Assembly (NCBI RefSeq): GCF_005081185.1
Contig: NZ_CP034870.1
Coordinates: forward strand, 289,695-353,694
DNA: 64,000 nt
Direction of reading: 5' to 3'
Source: Buchnera aphidicola (Lipaphis pseudobrassicae)
Lineage (GTDB): Bacteria > Pseudomonadota > Gammaproteobacteria > Enterobacterales > Enterobacteriaceae
The position numbers were made by a program, and so were the translations under genes. Of the stretch, positions 39,906-50,148 are shown in pieces. A model generated the notes under the pieces. The model worked only from the letters and a program-made list of their open reading frames with translations, was not told the DNA's origin and did no database searches. Position 1 is the first letter of the stretch, and each line of letters begins with the position of its first letter.

Positions 39906-40691
39906 TTATTGTCTACACATTCGGACAAGACAAGGTGAAAAAAGTGTATTAGTACGCCATGGATTAATATCAATTCCACCTCTTCGTGTATATCTAGCAT
40001 ATACAGTAAGCTCGTGAGGTTTGCAATTATTTTCAATATCATTGAAAATTCTTTCAACACATTCTTCATGAAATTCATTATGATTACGAAAAGAAATTAA
40101 ATAAGCAAGTAATGCAGAATGATCAATTTCTTGTCCAACATATATTATTTGTATTGATGCCCAATCAGGTTGTTGAGTTATTGGACAATTTGATTTAAAC
40201 AAATTACTATATAAAGACTCTTTTAAAATTTTTTTAGAAGAATTAATAAGTAGAAATGGATTATACTGATAAGATGTAATCTCAATATTTTGATCATCTA
40301 TACAACAACCATAAAATTCTGATATATTCTCATTTTTAATTTGATTTAAATTAAATAATTTTATAGACACTACTCCACATACACATTTAGTTAGATCAAA
40401 TTGTATGGTTTCAAGCAGCTGTATATGATTGTTAAATTTAGTTTGATGAAAACTATTAATATATATTTTTAAACTTTTAGATTCGATGATATTCGCACTA
40501 GTTATGTTAATTTCTATTTTAGCGACAGCAACTTGAGGTATACCATTTTTATTCAACCAAGATAATTCATATAATGTCCAAATATCTTTTCCCATAAAAG
40601 GAAGATTAGAATTATCTAATTTTAGATTATCACGGTGTTTTTTTCGAGGTATGCTTTTTAATAAACTAAAATGATTTATTTTTAAACTCAT
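39906..40691 (-). CDS. queF: NADPH-dependent 7-cyano-7-deazaguanine reductase
   Basis: QueF (YqcD) reduces preQ0 to preQ1 on the way to the tRNA base queuosine. It is the long bimodular form with 261 residues (E. coli 282). The catalytic cysteine C169 and aspartate D176 are in KSNCPITQQPDWASI, and FRNHNEFHEECVERIFND holds the substrate glutamate. The N-terminal half is the inactive tunnelling-fold repeat. No other queuosine gene is visible in the window, so where preQ0 comes from cannot be told here. Confidence 0.95.
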   Translation of the reverse strand: MSLKINHFSLLKSIPRKKHRDNLKLDNSNLPFMGKDIWTLYELSWLNKNGIPQVAVAKIEINITSANIIESKSLKIYINSFHQTKFNNHIQLLETIQFDLTKCVCGVVSIKLFNLNQIKNENISEFYGCCIDDQNIEITSYQYNPFLLINSSKKILKESLYSNLFKSNCPITQQPDWASIQIIYVGQEIDHSALLAYLISFRNHNEFHEECVERIFNDIENNCKPHELTVYARYTRRGGIDINPWRTNTLFSPCLVRMCRQ

Positions 40692-40786
40692 ATTTTTTCT
40701 TTTTATTAAATTTTTAAAAATAAAACTATTGTTTTATTTTAACATATTGTAATTAGATAAAATTTGTTGATTTTTTTAAAAAAATT

Positions 40787-41314
40787 TTATGTTATTTTTA
40801 TCTTTTTTTCAAATTGAGGCATAATTTTTTTTAACCATGTTACAACTCGTTCATTAGTTTTTTCTCCTTGTCTATCTTCGTCTAAAATCAATCCCATAAA
40901 ATACTCTTGATTTAGTAAAGCTTTAGAATTTTCAAAATTATATTCTTTTGTTGACCATTTTCCAATGATATGAGCATTATTTTTTTTAACAATTTTATAT
41001 ATTATACCTACTGCATCACAAAAATATTCACCATAATCTTCTTGGTCACCACATCCAAATAATGCTATAGTTTTATTTGATAAATCAATTTTTTTTAAAG
41101 TAGGTAGAAAATCATCCCAATCACATTGAACCTCACCATAATACCAAGTAGGAACTCCTAATATTAAATATTTAAAATCTTGAATATCTTTTTTAGTAGC
41201 ATTGCTAATATCATGTAATATAGAAATATTTTCACCTATATATTTTTGAATTAATTTTGCTATTTTCTCTGTATTTCCAGTATCACTTCCAAAAAAAATA
41301 CCTATTTTTTCCAT
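40787..41314 (-). CDS. fldA: flavodoxin 1
   Basis: A 175-residue FMN electron carrier (E. coli FldA 176). The FMN phosphate loop GSDTGNTE is at residues 9-16, and the isoalloxazine loops include [15 protein letters not shown] and [15 protein letters not shown]. It feeds electrons to radical-SAM enzymes such as BioB and to IspG; RlmN and LipA, also in this window, are likely clients. I chose the ATG at 41314, which has AGGTG six bases upstream. A GTG at 41323 in the same frame lies inside that ribosome binding site. Confidence 0.96.
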   Translation of the reverse strand: MEKIGIFFGSDTGNTEKIAKLIQKYIGENISILHDISNATKKDIQDFKYLILGVPTWYYGEVQCDWDDFLPTLKKIDLSNKTIALFGCGDQEDYGEYFCDAVGIIYKIVKKNNAHIIGKWSTKEYNFENSKALLNQEYFMGLILDEDRQGEKTNERVVTWLKKIMPQFEKKIKIT

Positions 41315-41754
41315 TTTTAACACCTATAATAAAATAAATTTATTGAAAATTGACATTATATTAATTTATATACTTTATTAAATCATCATTTGTTATTAAA
41401 AGTATTTTTTTTGTAAAGTAAAAGATATAAAAATCATTATTAATGTATATTATTCAAAATAATATCAAGTATACTTCTTATATAGATATTTTATTGTTTT
41501 AATTCTAAAATATTGATATATTTTAAAAATAAAAGTTTTTCTATAGTTAAATTTTATTTAATAAAAATATTTTTAATTTCTTTTTTTATATGTGTTATAT
41601 TGATTAAATTTTTTAATTCTGCTTTCTATCAAAAATATAAATACATATTTAGAGAAATTTAAAAAATATTGATAACTATATTAAATATTTTTATATATTT
41701 ATAATACAAATATATTTTTCATAAAATATTGTTATAATTTAAAATATTAAGACT
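41315..41754. other. 440-base spacer between divergent fldA and phrB; no gene found
   Basis: Very AT-rich, with stops in every frame and no conserved protein fragment. It must carry the promoters of fldA (minus) and phrB (plus). An extended -10 element for phrB is annotated at 41730-41738. I see no tRNA-like T-loop, no strong hairpin and no trace of genes found near fldA or phrB in E. coli (seqA, ybfE, ybgH). Confidence 0.5.
41730..41738 (+). promoter_or_regulatory. extended -10 promoter element upstream of phrB
   Basis: TGTTATAAT matches the sigma-70 extended -10 consensus TGnTATAAT exactly. Transcription would start near 41745, only about ten bases before the phrB ATG at 41755. No -35 box is evident at the right distance, as is usual for extended -10 promoters. 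Perfect matches are expected now and then by chance in DNA of this composition. Confidence 0.4.
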
Positions 41755-43188
41755 ATGCAAAAAAATTTAATTTGGTTTCGTAATGATCTTAGACTACACG
41801 ATAATATGGCTTTACATGAAGCATGTAAATTTAATACAGATCAAGTTATAGCTTTATTTATTTCTACACCTAAACAATGGTTTCATTATTGTATCTCTGA
41901 AAAAAAAATATCTTTCATATATCATCATATAATTTCTTTAAAACAAGAATTGTTGAATTTAAATATTATTTTGCATCATCATGAATCTACTGATTTTTCA
42001 ACTTCAATACAATATTTAATATATTTTTGTGAGAAACATAAAATTAATAATTTATTTTATAATTATCAATATGAAATAGATGAACGTAATCGAGACTATT
42101 TGACAAAAAAAATATTATCTGAAAAAGGTATATCTGTAAAAGGTTTTCATAGTAATATTTTAGTTCCTCATCAATACATCAAAAATGAAAAAAACGAAAC
42201 ATTTAAAGTATATTCTTTTTTTAAAAAAAAAATAATAAATAATTTATATAAAAGTATACCGAAATGTATTCCTATACCATTGAAAAGAATACCTAATAAA
42301 AATTGCTTTTCAAATGATTTTTCTTTTAAAGACTTAACTTGCAACTTTAATAAAAATATTTTTCCAATTGGCGAAAACGAAGCTATTAATAAATTAAAAA
42401 AATTTTTATCTAATAAAATTGAAAACTATTTATTAAAAAGAAATTTTCCTTTTTTAAATAGTACTAGTATGTTATCTCCATATTTATCTTTAGGAATAAT
42501 ATCATCTCGATATTGTCTTATGATGCTTTTAAAAAGAAAAAGAGATCTTCCTTTAGATATTATTTTTAATTGTTCTTGGTTTAATCAAATATTATGGCGT
42601 GAGTTTTATTATCATTTATTAATTGGTTTTCCAAATCTTAGCAAACATGAATCGTTAGTAAAATGGGAAAAAAATATTAATTGGAGTAGTAATAAAAAAC
42701 ACTTTCAGAATTGGAAAGAAGGAAATACAGGATATCCTATAGTAGATGCTGGAATGCGACAATTAAATAAATTAGGTTGGATGCATAATCGATTAAGAAT
42801 GATTACATCAAGTTTTTTAGTAAAAAATCTTTTAATAAATTGGAGAAAGGGAGAAAAATATTTTATATCTCATTTAATTGACGGGGATTTAGCATTAAAT
42901 AATGGAGGGTGGCAGTGGTCAGCATCTACTGGATGTGATGCTGTTCCTTATATACGAATTTTTAATCCATATAATCAATCAAAAAATTTTGATCCATCTG
43001 GAGATTTTATAAGAAAATTTATTCCAGAATTAAAAATGGTACCAAATAATTATATTCATCAACCATATGAATGGTCTAAAAAAAATAAATACAAGTTAAA
43101 TTATCCCGATCCGATTATAAACTATAATGATAGTAGAAAAGAATCGCTTATTATGTTTAATAAAGCACGATTATATCTAAAAAAATAG
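41755..43188 (+). CDS. phrB: deoxyribodipyrimidine photolyase
   Basis: A 477-residue class I CPD photolyase (E. coli PhrB 472). The N-terminal antenna domain starts with NLIWFRNDLRLHDNMAL. The FAD-binding helical domain holds WREFYYHLL, GYPIVDAGMRQLN and NNGGWQWSASTGCDAVPYIR, with the tryptophans of the electron-transfer chain kept. It repairs cyclobutane pyrimidine dimers using blue light. There is no Shine-Dalgarno before the ATG, and the predicted 5' leader is about ten bases. The gene is followed by ybgI after 13 bases, as in E. coli (phr-ybgI). Confidence 0.97.
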   Translation: MQKNLIWFRNDLRLHDNMALHEACKFNTDQVIALFISTPKQWFHYCISEKKISFIYHHIISLKQELLNLNIILHHHESTDFSTSIQYLIYFCEKHKINNLFYNYQYEIDERNRDYLTKKILSEKGISVKGFHSNILVPHQYIKNEKNETFKVYSFFKKKIINNLYKSIPKCIPIPLKRIPNKNCFSNDFSFKDLTCNFNKNIFPIGENEAINKLKKFLSNKIENYLLKRNFPFLNSTSMLSPYLSLGIISSRYCLMMLLKRKRDLPLDIIFNCSWFNQILWREFYYHLLIGFPNLSKHESLVKWEKNINWSSNKKHFQNWKEGNTGYPIVDAGMRQLNKLGWMHNRLRMITSSFLVKNLLINWRKGEKYFISHLIDGDLALNNGGWQWSASTGCDAVPYIRIFNPYNQSKNFDPSGDFIRKFIPELKMVPNNYIHQPYEWSKKNKYKLNYPDPIINYNDSRKESLIMFNKARLYLKK

Positions 43189-43201
43189 GTTTTAAAAAAT
43201 T

Positions 43202-43942
43202 ATGAATAATTTTTTTTTAGAAAGTATTCTTAACAAGAAATTACTTTCTCATCAATATAATGATATCGTTCCTAATGGATTACAAATTCAAGGATCAAAA
43301 ATTGTAAAAAAAATTATTACAGGAGTTACTGCATGTCAAAAACTATTAGATGAATCATTATCTCGTAATGCTGATACTATAATAGTACATCATGGTTATT
43401 TTTGGAAAAATGAATCGCGATATATACATAATATGCAAAGAAAAAGATTAAAAACAATACTGTCAAATAACATTAACTTATATAGTTGGCATTTACCTTT
43501 AGATATTCATCCTCAATTAGGAAATAATGCACAAATTGCTAAAAAATTAAATATTAATATTCAAGGTACTATTTTACCTCACGTATTTTGGGGGGTTTTA
43601 GAAAAAGTAACTGCTTTTGAATTTGCTAAAAAAATAGAAAAAATATATAAAAAATCTCCTATACATTTACATGAAAATACTTCACGTTATATTCATCGTA
43701 TTGCTTGGTGTAGTGGTAAAGGACAAGGATTTATTAAACAAGCATACAATTTTGGAGTAGATACTTTTTTAACCGGAGAAATTTCAGAAGAAACCATTCA
43801 TATTTCTAGAGAATTAGGGATTAATTTTTTTGCCTTGGGGCATCATGAAACAGAAAAAGATGGTATTCGTTCTCTAGGAGAATGGTTAAATAAAAAATAT
43901 AATTTAGATGTTACTTTTGTTGATATTTATAATCCGGCATAG
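43202..43942 (+). CDS. ybgI: NIF3-like dinuclear metal centre protein YbgI
   Basis: A 246-residue NIF3/DUF34 protein (E. coli YbgI 247). The dinuclear metal ligands are seen in IIVHHGYFWKNE, HLPLDIHPQLGNN and FALGHHETEKDG. E. coli YbgI has been proposed to be a GTP cyclohydrolase I type 2 homologue or metal-handling enzyme; the true reaction is unsettled. It lies 13 bases after phrB and 45 bases before sucA. Confidence 0.92.
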   Translation: MNNFFLESILNKKLLSHQYNDIVPNGLQIQGSKIVKKIITGVTACQKLLDESLSRNADTIIVHHGYFWKNESRYIHNMQRKRLKTILSNNINLYSWHLPLDIHPQLGNNAQIAKKLNINIQGTILPHVFWGVLEKVTAFEFAKKIEKIYKKSPIHLHENTSRYIHRIAWCSGKGQGFIKQAYNFGVDTFLTGEISEETIHISRELGINFFALGHHETEKDGIRSLGEWLNKKYNLDVTFVDIYNPA

Positions 43943-43968
43943 TTTTAAAAACTTAAAAGTTTTAAAAC
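43942..43968 (+). repeat. AT-rich hairpin between ybgI and sucA
   Basis: GTTTTAAAAACTT pairs with AAGTTTTAAAAC with one bulged base, giving a stem of about twelve pairs just after the ybgI stop (43940-43942). There is no clear U run after it, so it may be a weak terminator or an mRNA-processing site that separates ybgI from sucAB. Confidence 0.3.
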
Positions 43969-43987
43969 ATTTCATATTAAGAAAATC

Positions 43988-46714
43988 ATGAACAAAAAAA
44001 AATTGAAATATTGGTTAAATTCGTCTTGGTTATCTGGAGCTAATCAAAATTATATAGAAAATCTATACCAAAAATTTTTAACTGATCCTCAATCTGTTGA
44101 TATTATTTGGTATAATGCTTTTGTAAAAATTTTTCAAGATCAATATTATTTAAATGAAAACAATGAAAAAGAAAATTTAAGTTTACTTATTAACAAGGCA
44201 TATCAAATAATTCATTCATTTCGTTTACAAGGTTATAAACATTCTATAATTGATCCTCTTCAACTAAAAATTAAAAAAACAGTTCAAGATTTAAAACTTG
44301 AATTTTATAATTTTACAAAAAAAGAATTAACAAAAAATATAGAAATAAATTTTAATAATATTTCTTGTTTTAAAACCAATATTTTAAATTTATATGAAAT
44401 ATTATTAAAAAAATATTCAAACTCTATTGGTTTTGAATATATGTACATAGATAACTTACTTGAAAAGCAATCAATCACTAATTATATTGAATCTTTTTTT
44501 AAAGAAGATATTTTTAATACAAGAGAAAAAATAGATTTTTTAAAAAAAATTACTTATGCCGAATCTTTAGAAAAATATCTTGGAAAAAAGTTTCCTGGTT
44601 CTAAAAGATTTTCTTTAGAAGGAGCTGAAACGTTAATTCCAATGCTTCATGAAGTAATTAAGTATTCAAAAAAACATAATATATCTAAAATATTTTTAGG
44701 AATGGCTCATAGAGGTCGATTAAATGTACTAGTAAATGTGTTAAATAAAAATCCCAAAGTTTTATTTGATGAATTTTCTAATCTCAATGTTTTTAAACAA
44801 AACAGTGGAGATGTTAAATATCATATGGGAGGAATTGCAGAAATAAAACACGAAAAAAAAATTATGCTAAAAATGGCATGTAATCCATCTCATTTAGAAA
44901 TTATCAATCCAGTCATTACAGGAATGGCTAGAGCGTCAATTGATCAATTAAAAAATTACAGTCAAATATTACCTATTAATATTCATGGAGATGCCGCTGT
45001 AATTGGTCAAGGTGTAGTTCAAGAAACATTAAATATGTCTCAGACAGATGGATACAGCGTAGGAGGGACAGTTCATATAGTTATTAATAATCAAATTGGA
45101 TTTACTGCTTCTAATCCTAGACATCTTCGTTCAAGTGAACATTGTACTGACATTGCCAAGATGATCCAGGCTCCAATATTTCATGTAAATGCAGATGATG
45201 TAGAAGCTTCTATTTTTACTATTCAACTAGCTCTTGATTTTAGATCGAAATTTAAAAAAGATGTATTTATAGATTTAGTTTGTTATAGACGTCATGGACA
45301 TAACGAAGTTGATGAACCTTCTGTTACACAACCTGTTATGTATAAAAAAATAAAAAACCATCCTACAGTAAGAGAAATATATTCTAATCTATTAATTTCA
45401 AAAGGAATAGTCACAACTCAAGAAAAAAAAGAAATTATTGATCAATACTATGATAAATTAAATACAGGAGAAAATATATTTTCAGAAAAAACACAAATAA
45501 ATTTTAAATATGAAAAAAGTGATTTTACATTTAAAAAAGAAAAAAATAGAAATATTATTACAAATATTACAAACCTTAAAAAATTATCTTTTTTAATTAA
45601 TAAAATTCCTGATTCTATTAATATACATGATAGAGTTAAAAAAATTTATAAAGAAAGATTGGAAATGTCTAAAGAATTGAAATTATTCGATTGGAGTGCA
45701 GCGGAAACTTTAGCATATGCTACTATTCTTAACGAAGGTATTTCTTGTCGTATTTCTGGAGAAGATGTAAGCAGAGGTACGTTTTTTCATCGTCATGCTA
45801 TTATTCATGATCAAAATGATGGTTCCGTTTACATTCCACTCAATTGTTTCAAAAAAAAACAAGGATATTTTCATATTTGGGATTCTGTTTTATCAGAAGA
45901 AGCTGTATTGGCCTTTGAATATGGATATTCTTTATTTCCATCGAAAACACTGACTATTTGGGAAGCTCAATTTGGTGATTTTGTTAATGGTGCACAAATA
46001 GTTATTGATCAATTTATAGCTTCTGGAGAACAAAAATGGAATCAAAGATGTAATTTAACTCTTTTTTTACCACATGGTTATGAGGGACAAGGACCTGAAC
46101 ATTCATCTGCTAGAATCGAAAGATTTTTACAACTTTGCGCAAATAAAAACATAAGAATATGTATTCCTAGTGTATCTTCGCAGATATTTCATCTTTTAAG
46201 ACAACAAGTATTTAATAATATTTATAAACCATTAATTGTATTTACACCAAAATCACTTTTAAGAAACACAGTAGCTAGCTGTTCTCTAAATGCTTTAGCT
46301 AATGAACAGTTTAAAAAAATTATAGATGAAGTAGATGACACTATAAAAAAAGCGATACGTCTTATTTTTTGTTCTGGTAAAATTTATTACGATTTGTTGG
46401 AACAACGTAGTAAAAATAATATAAAAAATATTGCTTTAATCCGAATTGAACAATTATACCCATTTCCTAAAAATGAAATTTTAAATATACTAAAAAATTA
46501 TTTTGACATAAAAGATTTTATCTGGTGTCAAGAAGAACCCTATAATCAAGGTGCATGGCTATATATAAAAAATTGTTTACGTGAACTGCTTCCATTGAAT
46601 TCTTCACTGAAATATATTGGTCGTTTAGCTTCGTCTTCACCTGCAGTTGGTCATATCTCTATTCATATAAAACAACAAGAAAAAATACTTTATGATGCAT
46701 TAAATATCAATTAA
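43988..46714 (+). CDS. sucA: 2-oxoglutarate dehydrogenase E1 component
   Basis: The thiamine-diphosphate E1 subunit of 2-oxoglutarate dehydrogenase, 908 residues (E. coli 933). Conserved stretches include [33 protein letters not shown], the ThDP motif region [18 protein letters not shown], and the C-terminal FSWQEEP-like [15 protein letters not shown]. The N-terminal E2-binding peptide is recognisable near [15 protein letters not shown]. It is followed by sucB after 15 bases. sdh and sucCD, which flank it in E. coli, are absent, so the enzyme works outside a complete TCA cycle. Confidence 0.97.
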   Translation: MNKKKLKYWLNSSWLSGANQNYIENLYQKFLTDPQSVDIIWYNAFVKIFQDQYYLNENNEKENLSLLINKAYQIIHSFRLQGYKHSIIDPLQLKIKKTVQDLKLEFYNFTKKELTKNIEINFNNISCFKTNILNLYEILLKKYSNSIGFEYMYIDNLLEKQSITNYIESFFKEDIFNTREKIDFLKKITYAESLEKYLGKKFPGSKRFSLEGAETLIPMLHEVIKYSKKHNISKIFLGMAHRGRLNVLVNVLNKNPKVLFDEFSNLNVFKQNSGDVKYHMGGIAEIKHEKKIMLKMACNPSHLEIINPVITGMARASIDQLKNYSQILPINIHGDAAVIGQGVVQETLNMSQTDGYSVGGTVHIVINNQIGFTASNPRHLRSSEHCTDIAKMIQAPIFHVNADDVEASIFTIQLALDFRSKFKKDVFIDLVCYRRHGHNEVDEPSVTQPVMYKKIKNHPTVREIYSNLLISKGIVTTQEKKEIIDQYYDKLNTGENIFSEKTQINFKYEKSDFTFKKEKNRNIITNITNLKKLSFLINKIPDSINIHDRVKKIYKERLEMSKELKLFDWSAAETLAYATILNEGISCRISGEDVSRGTFFHRHAIIHDQNDGSVYIPLNCFKKKQGYFHIWDSVLSEEAVLAFEYGYSLFPSKTLTIWEAQFGDFVNGAQIVIDQFIASGEQKWNQRCNLTLFLPHGYEGQGPEHSSARIERFLQLCANKNIRICIPSVSSQIFHLLRQQVFNNIYKPLIVFTPKSLLRNTVASCSLNALANEQFKKIIDEVDDTIKKAIRLIFCSGKIYYDLLEQRSKNNIKNIALIRIEQLYPFPKNEILNILKNYFDIKDFIWCQEEPYNQGAWLYIKNCLRELLPLNSSLKYIGRLASSSPAVGHISIHIKQQEKILYDALNIN

Positions 46715-46729
46715 AAAACAGGATAAATA

Positions 46730-47965
46730 ATGAAGAAAATAAATGTTCTTGTTCCAGATTTACCAGAATCAGTTAATGATGCAACAATTGTAAAATGGCA
46801 TAAAAAAATAGGAGATGTAGTTAATTCTGATGATAACATAGTAGATATTGAAACAGATAAAGTAATGTTAGAAATATCATCACCTTGTAATGGAAAATTA
46901 AATTTAATTTTAGAAGAAGAAGGAAAAATAGTAAAATCTAAACAAATTATTGGCGAGATAAAACAATACGATTTTGTTAAAAATGAAACATCTAACAATC
47001 TTGTTATAGAAACAAAAAATAGTTTGTTAGAAGCAAAAAAAATGACTTCTAAAAACGAAATATCAGAAATTTTTTTTAAAGAAAGAAAAAAATATTTTAC
47101 ACCGTCTATAAGACGATTGATAAGAATCAATAAAAAAAATAATATTTCTTCTGAATATATTAAGAATGAAACTAAACCAAATAAATTAAACAATATAGAA
47201 GAAATTCAAAAAAAATGTGATCAAATAATATTACAGAAACAAAATGTAAATGAAGAAGAAAATAATCTATTTGAAAAACGAGTAAAAATAAGTCGATTAC
47301 GACAAAAAATTGCTGAAAGATTATTATATAGTAAAAATAATACAGCAATGTTAACAACATTCAATGAAGTAAATATGAAACCAATAATACTTTTACGTAA
47401 AAAATATGGCGAAATTTTTGAAAAAAAATATGGTATTCGAATTGGTTTTATGTCTTTTTTTGTAAAAGCAGTAGTTGAAGCATTAAAACAATTTCCAGAA
47501 ATAAATGCATCAATAGATGGAAAAGATATCATTTATTATAAACATTGTAATATTAGTATAGCTATAGCTACGCCAAGAGGATTAATAACACCAGTATTAA
47601 GAAATGCAGAAATTATGACAATACCAGAAATAGAAAAAAAAATAAAAGAATTTTCTATAAAAGGATGCCAAAATAAAATTAAAATAAGCGAATTAACAGG
47701 AGGTAATTTTACAATTACTAACGGTGGTGTTTTCGGTTCACTAATGTCTACACCTATTATTAATCCTCCGCAAACAGCTATATTAGGAATGCATAAAATT
47801 CAAGATAGGACTATGGTAGTTAATGGAAAAATTAAAATTCTGCCAATGATGTATTTAGCTTTATCTTATGATCATTGTTTAATAGATGGAAAAGAATCAG
47901 TAGGTTTTTTAATGACTGTAAAAAATATAATAGAAGATGTTAATCGTATTTTAATCAACATATAG
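46730..47965 (+). CDS. sucB: dihydrolipoyl succinyltransferase (2-oxoglutarate dehydrogenase E2)
   Basis: The E2 core, 411 residues (E. coli 405). The lipoyl domain (about 1-78) has the lipoylated K44 in [14 protein letters not shown]. The peripheral subunit-binding region (about 122-160) begins normally with FTPSIRRL but then lacks the glycine-rich GTGxGGR stretch, so it looks degenerate. The catalytic domain (about 185-411) is complete, with histidine and aspartate in [20 protein letters not shown]; the usual arginine after the histidine is a cysteine. LipB and LipA of this window supply its lipoate. A hairpin follows the stop. Confidence 0.96.
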   Translation: MKKINVLVPDLPESVNDATIVKWHKKIGDVVNSDDNIVDIETDKVMLEISSPCNGKLNLILEEEGKIVKSKQIIGEIKQYDFVKNETSNNLVIETKNSLLEAKKMTSKNEISEIFFKERKKYFTPSIRRLIRINKKNNISSEYIKNETKPNKLNNIEEIQKKCDQIILQKQNVNEEENNLFEKRVKISRLRQKIAERLLYSKNNTAMLTTFNEVNMKPIILLRKKYGEIFEKKYGIRIGFMSFFVKAVVEALKQFPEINASIDGKDIIYYKHCNISIAIATPRGLITPVLRNAEIMTIPEIEKKIKEFSIKGCQNKIKISELTGGNFTITNGGVFGSLMSTPIINPPQTAILGMHKIQDRTMVVNGKIKILPMMYLALSYDHCLIDGKESVGFLMTVKNIIEDVNRILINI

Positions 47966-47984
47966 ATAATTTTATTTGTACTTT

Positions 47985-48023
47985 AAAAGTACAGTGAAAT
48001 TATCACTAAAAAACTGTACTTTT
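47985..48023 (+). terminator. terminator downstream of sucAB
   Basis: An 11-bp perfect stem, AAAAGTACAGT (47985-47995) and ACTGTACTTTT (48013-48023), with a 17-base loop, ends in four T residues. The loop contains AGTGA/TCACT, which could form a competing inner hairpin. It lies 20 bases after the sucB stop. Confidence 0.6.
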
Positions 48024-48079
48024 ATTATCAATAAAAAAAATAAGATGTTTATCTTTTTAGATAATTTTTTGTAAAAAAA

Positions 48080-48088
48080 TGATATAAT
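48080..48088 (+). promoter_or_regulatory. extended -10 promoter element upstream of gpmA
   Basis: TGATATAAT fits TGnTATAAT. It lies after the sucAB terminator and about 120 bases before the gpmA ATG, so the transcript would carry a leader of around 115 bases. No good -35 hexamer is visible. Confidence 0.4.
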
Positions 48089-48209
48089 CTACAATATTTC
48101 AATTTTTATTAGATCATAATTACATTAGCATAACAATATTATTTTTATGATAATTCATATTAAATTTTAAAAATACTTATTTTTAACATAATCATCTCAG
48201 AGAAAAATA

Positions 48210-48905
48210 ATGACAATTAATAAAATAGTATTATTGAGACATGGTCAAAGTGAATGGAATGAACTAAATAAATTTACTGGATGGCATGATGCAAAATTAA
48301 GTAAAAAAGGAAAAAATGAAGCTAAGAATGCTGCTTTATTACTAAAAAAAAAGAAATTTTCTTTTGATTATGCTTATACATCTGTATTAAAAAGAGCAAT
48401 ACATACCTTAGGATATATTTTAGATAAATTAGATCAAAATTGGTTGCCAGTAAAAAAATCGTGGCGCTTAAATGAAAGACATTATGGAGCATTAGAAGGA
48501 TTAAATAAAAATGAAGTTATCGAAAAATATGGAGAAAAAAAAGTTATGTTATGGAGAAGAAGTTTTAATATTACTCCTCCTATAATTAATATACAAGATT
48601 TACGTTTTCCAGGAAATGATATACGATATTCTAATTTAAATATAAAAAAAATACCATTAGGTGAAAGTTTAGAAACAACTGCAAAAAGAGTAATTCCTTA
48701 TTGGGAAAAAACTATTTATCCTGAGTTAAAAAAAAATAAAAAAATACTTATTGTTGCTCATGGAAATTCTTTACGAGCATTAATACAATATTTGTATAAA
48801 ATAGATAATAACAAGATATTAAGTTTAGATATTCCAACTGCAACACCTATTATTTTTGATTTTGACGAGAATCATATTCCTATAAACTGGTACTATTTAA
48901 CATAA
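48210..48905 (+). CDS. gpmA: 2,3-bisphosphoglycerate-dependent phosphoglycerate mutase
   Basis: The cofactor-dependent glycolytic mutase, 231 residues (E. coli 250). The phosphohistidine motif is [11 protein letters not shown] (R10, H11). The acid catalyst glutamate is in [13 protein letters not shown], and the second histidine is in [17 protein letters not shown]. The protein is about 20 residues shorter, mostly because the C-terminal tail is cut after NWYYL. CAGAGA precedes the ATG at 48210. Confidence 0.97.
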   Translation: MTINKIVLLRHGQSEWNELNKFTGWHDAKLSKKGKNEAKNAALLLKKKKFSFDYAYTSVLKRAIHTLGYILDKLDQNWLPVKKSWRLNERHYGALEGLNKNEVIEKYGEKKVMLWRRSFNITPPIINIQDLRFPGNDIRYSNLNIKKIPLGESLETTAKRVIPYWEKTIYPELKKNKKILIVAHGNSLRALIQYLYKIDNNKILSLDIPTATPIIFDFDENHIPINWYYLT

Positions 48906-49101
48906 AATTTACTAAAAATATATTTTGAAATTCTAGCAACTTCCATTCCAACAGATATATTTAAAATTAGGTCTATATCATACAATATAAATATATTTTT
49001 TCAATGTTTTCACGTCTTACAAAATATTTATTAAAAGTAAAATTAACTTTAATAATTCATATATAAATCATTTTTTACAGAAGTTGAAAAAAGAGGTTCT
49101 A

Positions 49102-50064
49102 ATGGTTAAAAGAATTGGAGTCTTGACTAGTGGTGGAGATGCTCCAGGTATGAATGCTGCAATTAGAGGAGTTGTAAGAACAGCACTTAGTAAAAAATTA
49201 GAAGTTTTTGGAATTTATGATGGTTACTTAGGTTTATATGAAAACCGTATGATAAATCTAGATAGATATAGTGTATCTGATATGATTAATAAAGGTGGAA
49301 CATTTCTAGGTTCAGCCAGATTTTCTAATTTTTATCAAAAAGAAGTACGTACTATTGCAATTAAAAATCTTAAAAATAGAAATATAGATGGTCTTGTTGT
49401 TATTGGTGGAGATGGATCTTATATAGGAGCAATGAAATTAACAGAAATGGGTATTCCATGTATTGGAATTCCAGGAACTATAGATAATGATGTTGCAGGT
49501 ACTGATTATACAATAGGTTATTTTACAGCTTTACAAACAGTTGTAGAAGCTATTGATCGATTAAGAGATACTTCGTCTTCTCATCAACGTATTTCTATTG
49601 TAGAAGTAATGGGTCGATATTGTGGTGATTTAACATTAGCGGCAGCTATTGCTGGAGGCTGCGAATTTATTGTACTTCCAGAAATTTGCTATACACAAGA
49701 AGAACTACTTATTGAAATAAAAGCTGGTATTAAAAAGGGGAAAAAACATGCCATTGTGGCAATAACGGAATATATTTGCGATGTAGAACAATTAGCTAGA
49801 TATATTGAAAAGCAAACTAATCGAGAAACTAGAGCAACAATTCTAGGACATATCCAAAGAGGAGGCGCACCAGTTGCATATGATCGTATTTTAGCATCAA
49901 GAATGGGGGCATATGCAGTTGAATTATTAGAAAATGGACATTTTGGTAAATGTGTTGGAGTGCAAAATGAAAAAATGATATTTAATGATATAACAGATGC
50001 ACTAAAAAATATGAAACGTATTTTTAAGAAAGATTGGTTAGTTACTGCTAAAAAATTATACTAA
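49102..50064 (+). CDS. pfkA: ATP-dependent 6-phosphofructokinase I
   Basis: Glycolytic phosphofructokinase, 320 residues, the E. coli PfkA length. The ATP site is [24 protein letters not shown] carries the Mg-binding aspartate, and the catalytic aspartate is in [16 protein letters not shown]. The allosteric effector-site residues of the [10 protein letters not shown] region also look normal. The start is the ATG at 49102 with AGAGG at 49092-49096. An in-frame TTG at 49084 would add six residues and include the ribosome binding site, so it is unlikely. A GC-rich terminator follows. Confidence 0.97.
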   Translation: MVKRIGVLTSGGDAPGMNAAIRGVVRTALSKKLEVFGIYDGYLGLYENRMINLDRYSVSDMINKGGTFLGSARFSNFYQKEVRTIAIKNLKNRNIDGLVVIGGDGSYIGAMKLTEMGIPCIGIPGTIDNDVAGTDYTIGYFTALQTVVEAIDRLRDTSSSHQRISIVEVMGRYCGDLTLAAAIAGGCEFIVLPEICYTQEELLIEIKAGIKKGKKHAIVAITEYICDVEQLARYIEKQTNRETRATILGHIQRGGAPVAYDRILASRMGAYAVELLENGHFGKCVGVQNEKMIFNDITDALKNMKRIFKKDWLVTAKKLY

Positions 50065-50073
50065 CGTAAAATT

Positions 50074-50104
50074 AGTGCCGGTGTTTCCGGCGCTCTAACT
50101 TTTT
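50074..50104 (+). terminator. GC-rich intrinsic terminator of pfkA
   Basis: AGTGCCGG (50074-50081) pairs with CCGGCGCT (50087-50094), one pair being G-T, with a 5-base loop, followed by CTAAC and five T residues (50100-50104). Six of the eight base pairs are GC. This is by far the most GC-rich non-coding spot in the window, which argues for selection on its stability. Confidence 0.85.
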
Positions 50105-50148
50105 AATATTATCTATTTTTTTAGATAAGATTTTACAGGTCTTTTAAA

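Noticed and set aside
47172-47532. Minus-strand open frames inside sucB
   Set aside because: Antisense to the conserved SucB catalytic domain, composition typical of reverse-strand AT-rich codons.
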